DNA of 64,000 bases. Source: Euclidia mi (taxonomy: Eukaryota; Arthropoda; Insecta; Lepidoptera; Erebidae). Position numbers and translations under genes: made by a program. This document shows, in pieces, positions 40,901 through 52,900 of this stretch. The notes below the pieces were generated by a model that was not told where the DNA came from, made no database searches, and saw nothing but the letters and a program-made list of their open reading frames with translations. Each line of letters opens with the position of its first letter. Within the stretch, counting starts at the first letter, position 1. Location: assembly GCA_944739405.2 (NCBI GenBank), contig OX123183.2, forward strand, positions 124,628,331 to 124,692,330, written 5' to 3'.

Positions 40901-43900
40901 GAGCAAAGTCACAATATTTGACAAACACCTTACCAGCTCAGCTTAATAAAAAAATAACTACTTATGCAGTAAATGTTCATAAAACAATTCCATTTCTGGA
41001 ACCAGCAGTTCGATTATCAAGCTTACCTACATCCAATTCCTGTAAAGACTGCACTATGTCTGTTCATAAAATGTACTAAGTAATTGATTACTTCAATTCA
41101 GAATTACAAGCGAAACATACCCTCAAATTGCATTTGCAAATTATTAGAATTTAACAACACGCCACGCACATAAATTAAATTTATCACCCTTTTATGTCCC
41201 CCGTCCGACGGCAGCCTTAAGGATCTAAACCCCCAACTTATATCCCCCACTCGAGTGCGTGCGGCGATTAACTGTCCCCTTCGTCTTGTTGCCCGGGTGC
41301 CGCGCGTGCCAAACTCTGCCATTTGCCAACGTCGGGTTTGGCAACATTGCCACACAGTTCAACGACCTGTTATCAACATTATCACACGTTTTGTCGTTTC
41401 CGATGTATTTATTTTAAGATCGGTCCGCTCACTGCTCGTGTTGAACCTATTTTCGTTTACTGAAGTGGGAAATTAGGTAATGATATTTATTTTTATAGCT
41501 ATCGGGCAGGATGGCTTATATACTACGTTACGATAATATCGGGTAGAGAGGAAAATACGCAGCTAAAACGAAATACGCGTTGTACAAATTGAGAAGCCAT
41601 CCGTATATGATATACCTACTACAATATTATGAATGAACGCACACATAAATCGATAATTTTCGTGGGCTGAAATAACTGTTTAAAGTAGGTCCTTGAGAAA
41701 TCGGGGAATTGTTCTTTTATGCGTTTAATTTATCTGCAACAACTGACATATCTACTCCTACATAACACAACAATTTTGTGAACTGGTGAACTAATATAAA
41801 ATAATAAACCTGTTCTATTTTAACACCGGTGTTGAAGGTATACCTCAGAATACCTATCAGGAAATACACGATTTAAAACCGTCCGTACAAAATGTATAAA
41901 TAAAATATAAAGCGACAAAGCCCTATTGTTGAATACGGTGGACAGACGGAGCTTCCTGTCAGGAAATAACGATGACCTAAGCCTGAACATTGATATGTTC
42001 AACAAGATTGTGTTATGACGGCCATGGGACAATGTCTTAATCATTTGGGCCACAGCTTATTATTAGAAGTTTTGATTTGGTTACCAGTATACAGTACATT
42101 ATTAAAAATACTTTTTAATTTGAATTATTAGCAAAAAATAGTTACCTACTTATTTTGTTGCTAATGTTGATTATGTTACCTATATTAAAAGATTGGCGAT
42201 GCCATATGTCACACTATAAGTAGTTTTTGCAAAGTATGTACAAAGTTTACGATTAGATATATCAGTCCTTTTAAAAAGAGATCATTATCAACTGTATGCA
42301 ATTTTTTAAACCATATGTTATAAATAACGGAAATAATGTGATAACGTACAAAATAAAGGGTCGAAGTTACAATGTGTAGGGGTAGTACATAATAGGTAGG
42401 TATCTATACTAGAGTGGTGCACGGTACCCCGTGTGCGACCACGGTGCAGTATGCACCAGCAGAATAGGTACAAGTTATTGATCATAGCGTGCGTTCTCGA
42501 TAAAACGGGAGATCGGAACGAAGAACGGCGAGAAATACCGTAGAATAATTAAATATTTTCAGTAAACAACACAGAAATATACGAGATCTATCTTAAAAAA
42601 ATGCTAGCAAATGACATATAAATAGTTGCGGTAAGCAATGCCAAGTGCGCATTTGCTTATACATAGCGTAAACATAATACTTTATACCGAGGGCCGCTCG
42701 TTTGTTATCCACATCAGCTGATTGATGCACCCGCTACGCCGGCAGCCGATATACGGTGATTATACGATACCCCGATGACTTAATACCTTCCAGATATCAA
42801 CCTATGATAAGTTCTCGAGGTATCTTCAAGTAGAAACTTCACGTGGCGTATTTACAGCCTAGAATAGAATCAATCAGGCTGTACAAGACCTGCGTCTGGA
42901 ACGCCCCGCATCGTGCCATGTGTTGCGCAAATACAACACTTAACGCCCTCAATATAAAGTTCAGTTAGCGTTGAAACACAAGCCAGACATCGACAGGGCA
43001 TGGGGGAGACGTGTAATCGTTATTCAAACTGGCAGACTGGTGTTCCGAGCTTAGTGCGCATGCGAGCGATCGCAGCGCTTTATAGGTCACGGCCTCACAG
43101 TCTGCACTGGAAGCCGGCTGCCGGCCGCTACAGATATACTTAGCACGATACGCCATTTTAGCAACAAGAAAAATACATTCGGTGGCACATAATAACGTTA
43201 AAACAACGATATGAAAGTGTACCTCCGTGGAAGTGCGCGTTGCGAAACGAGTGCCGGAGACAATCGCACCGTCCCTTTCCGCGAACCAGAAACACCGCGA
43301 CCGGTCCGAAAATAAGTGGCGCATCAATTTATACAGTATCGAGGCGAATTTATACCATTACGAGAGTGGGCCGAGTTGCATGTCCGTGCGGCGACGGCCG
43401 AGCCTGAGATAGTGCTTCGTGCGGCGTGATGAGTCAGCGGCTCGCCGGCGTGACCGCGCCGACACACCATCCTGCCGCGGGATCTTTTGTATAATTGTGT
43501 ACGTTTACGTGTTTTAAGTGAGCTGTTTGTTATTTGTTACTGCGCTGGCACAAACCTGCCGCCTGCGACTTCATTCACTGGCTTTTTTTCACGTTATGAC
43601 TTCGATCGCTTTCGTTTCACCATTTACGTGTCGTGCGCGGTCGAGTTGATCGGTTGGCTACATATTTAAGTGAACATATGGAAGCCGGGCGGACGAAGGT
43701 CGCGCGGCTGGCGTCACCTCGGCATAAGGTAAACGCGGTCGAGCGTGCGCGTGCAAAACGTAAACACGGCCGGCGAATGCACCGAAAAAAACTGACTTGC
43801 TATGATGTCACCGTGCAAACATTAAAACGTGGAATTTAAAATTAGATGCGTCCAGCGAATCTATCGAGATCGGTTCATTGAGCGACGGGAGGGCGACGCG

Positions 43901-46900
43901 AGCGGAGCGCCGCGAGCGAACGAGCACGAACGACGAGGTATGCCTCGCGCGCGGCACCGCCTGCCGCCTGCCGCCGCCGCGACCTTGCACTGTGACGAGC
44001 GCAGCGTCACGCCGCGCCGGATTATTTTCGTCGCGTTTTGGCACCTACACCTCACTCGCGCTAGCTACAGCCACAACTTCATATCGCTTCGGACGAATTG
44101 TACGCTTTAATATCGTTTGTGTTTTGCAGATTGCGACAGACTCTAGCGGCGCGGCTCGCGGAGATCGACGACATAGTGTCCGAATTCGATCGCGTGTCGG
44201 AGAGGATCGACGAACTCCGACAGCAGATAGAGGTGTTGACGGCCAAAGTTAAGACTTTCTACGTGTTCGGCGAGGACGAGGCCGACAGCGTGCGCGAACT
44301 CACCAAGGAGGTGTCCGACCTTGTGGAGCGAACCAAGACCTTCACGGAGGAGAGTCGCAAGCGGTACGGAGGATCAGCGCCGGCGGACGTCGCCCAGGAG
44401 CTGTCCTCCCTAGAACTATCTTCGGAAGCGCTGGCGGCAGCCATGGAGGAGAAGGAGAGGGAGTGGAAGCGCGCGCGCACCGCTCGCTCGGAGTACGCGA
44501 GCGACGTGGAGGACGTGCAGGCGTGGGTGCGCGCCGCCGAGCTGACGGCGCGCGAGCGCACGCTGCCGCCCGAGCCGTACCGCGAGCGCCTGGTGGCGAC
44601 GCGCGCCGAGGTGCCGGGGGTGGCGGACCGCGTGGAGCGGCTGTCGCGGCACGCGCGCGCCATCGTGGAGGGCAGCCGCGACGCCGCCGAGCGCCAGCTG
44701 GTGACGCGCACGGTGGCGGCGCTGGCCGAGCAGTTCGGCGCCGTGTGCTCGGAGCTGGAGGCGCGCCAGGCCGCCGTCGAGGACGCCTGCGACGCCGTCG
44801 CGCGCTTCCTCGCGCTGCTCGAGAAAGTCCTACTCTGGGTGGAGACCCAGCGTGCATTCCTTGCGCGGCCACTCCCATTGGCCGACTTGCAGGAGGCGCA
44901 ACAGAAACAGACTGAATATGGGGTGGGTGTCCTCGAGATGAGCCCCGTCGCGTGGCGTGACCGCCGTCTAATTTCTTTTGTGGTTTCAGAACGCGCTCAA
45001 GAGCTGTAAGCAGCAGGCCAAGAATCTAGCGGACATGGCCAAGGAGATAGAGGCCATCGAACGCGTGACCAGCCCCGGGGACCTCCCTTCGAGGCTGGAG
45101 GCGGCCGAGAACGCCACAGTCGATGTCGAAAAACGATTGGCGAAGACGGTCAGTGGACCCCCTGATCGATGACGCGCGACGAGGGAAACGGCGCTACTCA
45201 TTTTAATATTTTAAAATTTCTTGCAGAACGGTCTACTACAGGAACTCGCCGAGGAGTGGGAGCGATGCGAGAGAAAATTGAAGGACGTCGGACACTGGCT
45301 CGAGGCGACCGCGAGAACGCTCGAGGCGCCCCAGAACGCCAAGAAACCGCTCAGGGATCGACTCGCCCTGAGGGAGAAACTGATAAACGACATATCCACG
45401 CAAAAGACGAAGATCTCGTACGCGGTGGAGAAACTCAACGTGAGTCAAACAGTCGAGCCCCTAGTTAATTAGGGCGGCGTGTGGCTCGGCAGCAGCACTA
45501 AGGGTGGTGTGTTGCAGGTGCACTTCGGGCCGGACGGCGTGGCGGCGCAGTCCCGCGGGCCCGAGGGCGTGAGGGCGAGCGCCGACTCGCTGGTGACGTC
45601 ACTGGACGCGCTGGCGGCGCAGACGGGCGCGCAGGCGGCGCAGCTGGCGGCCGCGCTCGCGCAGGTGGACGCGTACTGCGCGGACGTGGCGCGCCTGCGC
45701 GCGCAGCTGCTGGCGGCCGAGCAGCAGCTGCGCAGCGCCGCGCAGCCCAACTACAGCCCGCGCGAGCCCGAGCGCGCCGCGAGACAGCAGCAGGTAAGCA
45801 CGGCCACCGGCGCCACCGCCCACCCCCGACACTAGGTCACCTGGTGGCTAGCGAGTATTCTAGTTTTGTTTAGGAGGCTCTCAGTTGGGCGACTCACCGG
45901 GGCTAGGTGGCGGGCACCGCTTCATCTCACCTCACCGGCCCTCGCGGCCTCGATTGTCGATCATTTATTTATCTTCTGTTTTTTTTTGTCACCTCTCCTC
46001 CTCACCCTACTAACACGTCGAACTGATATCCTCCGCTAGGAGTGTCGAGAGCGCGTAAAGTCGCTCCAGAGCAAGATTCAGGCGCGTAACGAGCGAGTCA
46101 AGTTGCTAGTGCAGCGCGGCAGCCCCGACGCGGAGCCGCTGCGTGACGCGTAGGCCGCGATCATCCCGCGTTTAGTTTTAAGTCGATTCCTCGTCATCTC
46201 CCTGTAATTTTTTAAGCAAAGAACGTTAAATAAACATGTCGCATCGCAGCCACCGTCGTTTCCTTTCGCTCAGTCCGCAAAGAGACACCCTTGTAAATCA
46301 TGTGTTTGTCCGTACTTGCGTATCAGGAGATCGGCCGGCGAATCGAAGAGCTGACCGGGGCGATCTACGCGCTGGACCCGTACTTCGTGATGTCGTCGGA
46401 CGAGGCGGCCACTCTGTCGCAGCTCGTGGCGAGCGCGCGCCACGCGCAGGCGGCGCGGCGCGCGCGCTCTCCCGAGCGGCGCCCCGCCGCGCCCCTCGCC
46501 CCCCACGCGCCCCACGCCCCCAGCCCGGCCGGGCCCTGGGCCCTGGGCGGCACCACCTACGCCGAGATAGTCAAGGGCGCGGGCTCGCGCTCCTCCTCCC
46601 GCGGGGAGCCTCGTGCTCCCTCCTCCCCACCCGACGATGACCGAGACCAGGTCGATCCGACCCCAGTGCTCGAACCGTGTGTGATTAGTGAGAGGGTCGA
46701 TGAGAACCCCAGTGACCCCCGTGTTTGCGAGATCGGTACGACGACTTATGATAACAGTGTCAGTGAAACGTACACTCGTGATGTGAATGTGTACTACGAT
46801 GACTATGTGGAACGCTCGGCTCCGGTGGAGTCCGTGCAGGAACAATATATGACCCCTCCGGTTGAGTACCAAGAGTTACCTGACGCCGAACCGGAACCGA

Positions 46901-49900
46901 TTTATGAAGAACAATCGGCGACGACGGTTCAAAGTTTACCAGAACAGCCGATGCAAGAATTGCACGTCGCCGAGCCGGAAAGAGCTCCTAGCCCATATAA
47001 ACATCGCTCACATGAATTATCTTATGCTGAAATATTGGCACTTGGACTCCGCAAGCAGGCTCGTACTCAAAGCGTAACTTCCTTACCGACGCCACAAGTG
47101 GCACATGTTGAGTTAGTCAAAGAGATTGTAGTAGAGTGCGTTGAAAGTTCTCCGACGATTCAGCAGTATGAATCGAAAGTAGAGCGGATTGAACCGCCGA
47201 GATTTAAACCTGATCGCCAAGAAAGATCAGACAGGCCGGAAAGAGTGGACAGGCTCGAAAGACCAGAACGTCCACCTCCTAGAAGTCGGTCTAGGGAAAT
47301 GCCTAGGCAGAGGCGCGCTCCTGAAAAGCGACCAACTAAGGCACATGACGTACAAGCTTCGAAAAAGAAAAAGACCATGAAAAAGGTTATCGAAGTTCAG
47401 GACTTTGATGAACCTGAGTTTCAAGTAGAACTGAACCCTATTAGCGATACGTCTAAACCTATGCATTCTAATAAAAAAGAAGAAATCGTTAAGGAAGTTA
47501 AGGAAGTCACTAAAAAACTCCAACACAGTGCCACAGTTGTCGAAACTGTCACAGAGGTTGTCACAGAAGACTCACAGCCTGAAACAGCTGTTGAGGAAGT
47601 TGAACACAAAAAATCCAAAAAGAAAAAGCCGAAAAAACCAAAATCATCTGAAGATGAAATATTAAAAGCCCTTAAAGAAATAGAGGAACTTGAGAAAAAT
47701 AAAAAAAAGAAAGTAAAAGAACCACGCGATAAAAGCAAAGATAGTGCTGCTGAGTTTGTGGCAATAGAGACTCAGAAAGAGTTCAATGTTGAAACAAAAA
47801 TGCCACAACATAAGGAAGACGCACAAATTAAATCTAAGAAAAAGAAAACTCAGAAAGATGTACCAGATAAATATATTGATAGTAATGCAGAATTTATAAC
47901 GATCGAATCTAATGTTTCTCAAGAAGAAACAATTAAAGATACAAAGCCTAAGAAAAAGAAAAGTCAAAAACAGTCCTCAGTCGAACAACTTACAAAATCG
48001 CATGATCCCGCAGATTGTATGCTGGATGCCTTGACCCTTGAATCCTCTGTAAGTCAAAAATCTGTGGTATCATCTACGCATCTTGACGAAAATACTACCT
48101 GCTCAACAGGTGTAAATCAAGAAAATAAACAAATCTCTTTGGAACTTATTAATCATCCTGAAGACGATCACTCTAAGCAACAGACTATGATGTTTGCAAA
48201 TACAAATACAACTATCACAGACAGTACAATAGAATTCTTAAATACTAATATAGTAACGGAGTCTAAGACGGAAACAACTGTTGTGCAAGCTCTTGAATTA
48301 GGTGAAAATGTTGCACAAGAAGACATGATACCTACGGCTGGTACTATGGATGAACCACAAAGTGGTCCAGATCAAATAACTGTAGAACTTGTATCTACCA
48401 CTAGTTTGAATGAAAATGTCGTAACAGAGTTACTAGAGACAGATGGTGCTTTGGGTAATGTTCAGGTAGTTGAAGAGACTGACAAACGTAACGAACCTGC
48501 ATTTGTATCCATTAAAGATGAGACTACTAAGCAAGAAGCAGATACATCCAAAGATGTCAAGCATAAAAACGATTTGAAGAGCAAAAGGAAAGGACCGTCA
48601 GAAAATTTGACTCTTGTGGATGCTAGTACAGAATTCATAATTGCAGAGCAAACATCTGAAGAACAAACGCTTAAAATTAGTCAAGTTGATAAACAGGATG
48701 AAGAATCATCATCCAAGAATAAGAAAAAGAAGAAACAAAAGAAGCAAGAATACACACCCGAGCGCACTGTATGTGAAGAAAAAGTGGAAAATTATGACGA
48801 AAATGTCAAAGTAATTGCACCACTTGAAATAAAGGAAACCGTTACTGAACACGTGGAAGAACAAAAAACAGCTAAGAAAAAGAAAGCTAAGAAAGGAAAA
48901 TCTAGAACAGATACTAAGCACGTTGCTGAAGACATGAAAGAAAACATTGAAACGGAACAAATAGAAGCTGTGCAGATCACAGATATAACGGAAAATATAA
49001 GGCAAGAACTAGAAATTCATACACCTCAAGATGAAATTAAGCGTTCTAAAAAGAAAAGCAAGCCTAAAGTCTCTGAAGGGACTGATTTACGTGCTCAAAT
49101 TGTTGAGGAGACACATGATCATACTGGCCCACCAGAGGTAACTGGTGAGGACCTCGTTTTCGTAGAAGTGAAAACACATAAAAAGAAAAAGACAAAAAAG
49201 CAAAAAATTGACGATAATGACATTGAAAAAGCATTAAAAGAAATTGAGCGTACTGAAAGCGCCAAAAGAAAGCCGAAAGACAAGGCACCTAAGCTAAAAC
49301 ATAAAGTCGAACAACCGAAATCATCCATTGATGATACAAACGTTTCTAAAATTATCTTAGATGAGAGACAAGATAAGAATATACCTATTTGCAACGTGAG
49401 CCATGATAACTCTCCTGAAGATGAAAATATACAGCCTATCGAACACATTGATTGGAATGCTATGTTGGAAGAAGAAGAAGGTGTAACAGAAACCACTTTT
49501 GAGCCTATCACTTTACCCACATCTGAATCAAGGATAACTGAAACTGCATATGTTGCTAATCAAGTAACAATACTACAAGAAGCTACTAACTTATTGGTCG
49601 AAAAGGAATCCACAATAATTGACAATAAAATTAACTTACCTGAAGAAGGAAATGTCTATTTAGAAGAAACAAGTACTTCTAAGAATAGCAAAGAAGAAAA
49701 AGTGGTAAATATAGCAGAGAGTAAACAATTGGTGGCAAGTCCAGCTAATGAGCAAAATAATAATGATAAATTCTTTTCTCCGGACACAATAAAAGAAGGT
49801 TCATTCAATATTGTTGAAGAAATAACACATTATGAACCTATGACTCGTGACGTTGAAACTCGTACTATCTATTTAATTACTCACGAGGAGAAGAAGCTCC

Positions 49901-52900
49901 CTCCTATCAGAACAGTAAAAATACGAAGCAAGAGTAATTCGTTAGAAGAACCTGCTGCTATCCAAGAAGATGTAGTTTTAAGCAAAGAATCGACAAATAA
50001 CAAAATCACTGATGAAAAGTCTTCCATTACTTTAAGTGATAATATTTTAGATGCTAAGGATATAACAGAGGAGTTCTTTAATGAAGAAAAAATATTAACC
50101 TCCATAACTGAAACTGTTGTACATACACCAGAAAATGTATTTATAGAAACTGATACAGCAGCCGTTCCTAATGTTATTGACCAGGTCTCAGAGTTGATAA
50201 GATCCCAAGATGTGACTGAAAGTGCCATTGGGCTAGTAGAACAAGAGTCAGTGGATAAAACAGGTGGTTTTATTACAAATATTGAAGGCAAGCTTTTACC
50301 TGACACAGAACCTAATACTACAGAGCAAAATAAAGAAGACTTTGCAACAGAACAGATTATGATTATAGATAATCCAAAATCTGAAGAGCGTGTGGTAAAA
50401 TCGACTAGTAAAACTCTTAGTGAAGAAGATTTCTCTGATATACTTGAAGAAGCCATCTTTGGATCAGTTCAAGATCGTAATCGAGTACCTGCAGAAAAAA
50501 GAATAAAGGATAAATTTCCCAATATCCCTTATCACGAATTGGTCAACGAATTTAAAACTTATTCGGTGGACCTCGATACGTATCAATTAGACTATGAATA
50601 CACTCAGCTAATGTTCAGCCAGCGCGAAAAATCTTGTCAGCAAGGAGATGATATAATAGCTGACCAAATACGTTCAAAGAATGAACATGAAATGGTTGAA
50701 TCACCTTTACATCATAGCGAAGAGCAAGCTCCTCGCGTTGATTATCAAGTACTCAAAGCTGATGAAGTTGTTTCGACCGTAAAACCAACTGACTCTTCGA
50801 AAATGTCTCCAGTTACAGAAGAAGTCCCTAAGATCAACTACCAAGAATTAAAAAGTGCAGAGCTGTCATTAGCTGAAAGTTCCATCACAAAATCAGTAAA
50901 TGAGAAAGATTCTTCAACTTGTGTTTTTGATTCTGAGGTAAAAACTACAACAGAAACCTTTGAGGACTTGAAAGTCATCGAAGAAAAACAGCCTCAAGTT
51001 CAAGCAAGGGAACTAGTTAAAAATCCACCAACTGAGGAAAATCTTACTCTGCCAACAAAGGCAACCTCTTTAGTGTGGGAAAAGCCGAGAACTAGCTACC
51101 ATGAAATCAGAGATGCTGAGCTAATTTTAGCTTCCCAGACATATATTACGCGAGTATCAGAATGTGGTACAGAGACAAAAGATAAAGTTGAAGGCGTCAA
51201 AAATCCTGAACAATTAGTAACTCCAGTCGCAGCAACTGACAGCGCAGTAATTACGCCTTTATCTGAAAACATAGACAGATTCTCTCCTCTGAAGGAAGAA
51301 GCACCAAAAATAAGTTACCATGAACTCAAAGACGCAGAAAAATTGTTAGCGACTCATGCAAGTATAGACTCTAATGCGCATGAAATATGTACCGAAGACT
51401 CAAAATCAACAAAATCGATGGACATTAAGATTGAAACCGATATTGCTGAATCTGCTTATACCGAAATATCAACTATGAGTAAAACCACCCTTACAACTGA
51501 TCATATTGTTTCCAAGCAAACATTGGACACTATTGTGACTGAAAGTTCAATTACCAAATCTACTGAAATGGAGAGACTACCGTCAATATCTACTGAAAAA
51601 TGTCTATTTTCACCTGAAACCACAGAAGAAAATGAACCAAATCACCATTTCGAAGCATTACGAAACGAAACACCCCACAACAGATATTATGAAATCAATG
51701 ATGCTGAAATACAATTAGGTTTAGCAACTAATTCTGCAGTTGAATCACAAATCGACATTATTGATGACGAAGGCCATAAAACAGAGTCAACTCTAAATGT
51801 TGCAAGAGATTCACCTGAATTAAAACCAGCACAGATTGTATCTGAACTAGCAAGACAATCACCTTATCAAGAAATTTCAGATGCTGAAAAACTTGCTGCT
51901 AAAAAAGTTGAGATAGGGACAGTTACAATTACTGAACAAAATATTAATCGTGAATCGTCTGACGTTGAGAAGTCAAGAAAACCTATGCCTTGGGTCTATG
52001 AAACGCCACGCATAAGTTATCATGAAATTTCTGATGCTGAATCTTTGTTAGCGACAATTTTGTCTAAATCAACGGACACAAATCGGGAATCAAGTCTTTC
52101 TCAAGAACTTATCGAGGAGACTAAGGATTCAAGTGCTACAAAAGAAGACGCTACTGAAAAACATGTAGCAACGGATATGAACGTGATTACTGTAACATCG
52201 GTCACCTTAATTGAACAAAAAGTTTATACACAGCACGAAGCTCCTGTATCCAACGGAGAATTAAATTCCCCAGTGACTGAAAATGTTCCAGAATTAGTTC
52301 CAGAACCTGAGCCTTTAAGACAATCGGTACACGAAGTGCCAAGATTTAGCTATCATGAACTAAGCGATGCTGAAAATCTATTTGGTTTAACTCGAAATCA
52401 TGAATTCGTTGAAGAATTTGTTGAGCAAGACGTTGTTGATTCCGTAACATTAGTCGCGGATATGCCTACTAGGTTTATTGAACCAAGTGCAGAAATAGAT
52501 ATTACAAATGATCAAGATGTAGCCAAAGAACAAACAGAAATTGAAATAGTTTTTGAACCACTACGTCACAGTTATTGTGACATTCAAGATGCTGAGCGTA
52601 TTTTAGCTACTATAAAATCTAGAGAGGCTACACCAGAGTCCTCCTTAAAAGATGAACAACTCGACCAAAATGAAGCCGCAGCCTTACCTGATAAAGTTAC
52701 TTCTCACAGTTTATCATCAGAAGAAACCTTGATAACAGTGGTTTCAAACCAAGCAGGTGTCCCAGTTAAAACTGACGTACAACATACTAAAGAGTTTATC
52801 AGTGAGGAAATCAAAAATTTAAATTCTGTACAATCTACTGGTACCGCTCCCGTATCGCCTGGCAAGTCTCTATTAGACAAGAAAATTGAGTTATCGTTTG

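Larger units (their letters stand above)
30868..44129 (+). other. Msp300: Very large intron (13.3 kb) with possible nested units
   Basis: Phase-2 intron. Itemised inside: a tRNA-headed SINE at 33261, a candidate minus-strand gene at 34124-34803, a Helitron at 36068, a small ORF at 36869, a composite SINE at 38813, a hairpin-array insertion at 39844, and a CpG-rich candidate promoter at 43200-43950. The remainder, including 30.9-33.2 and 40.5-42.9 kb, is AT-rich with no supported exon. Confidence 0.75.

Noticed and set aside
41104..41476. Overlapping ORFs on both strands (83 and 73 aa)
   Set aside because: Neither has supporting splice, promoter or poly(A) signals; Arg-rich on one strand and Val/Ile-rich on the other, as expected of chance.
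42965..43327. 120-aa minus-strand ORF near the candidate promoter
   Set aside because: Irregular composition, no start or poly(A) context. Better explained as chance openness in the CpG-rich block.
43678..43728. 17-codon first coding exon of Msp300 joined to 44130
   Set aside because: The donor leaves phase 0 but the 44130 exon needs phase 2. Kept only as part of the broader promoter candidate.
44259..44878. Long minus-strand ORFs (150 and 178 aa) opposite the GC-rich exon
   Set aside because: The plus strand has clear spectrin helices and splice sites. The antisense readings are Arg/Ala/Pro-rich shadows caused by high GC.
46270..46872. 200-aa minus-strand ORF opposite the start of the giant exon
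   Set aside because: Overlaps the proven-looking plus frame; composition is the mirror of GC-rich coding, with no family features.
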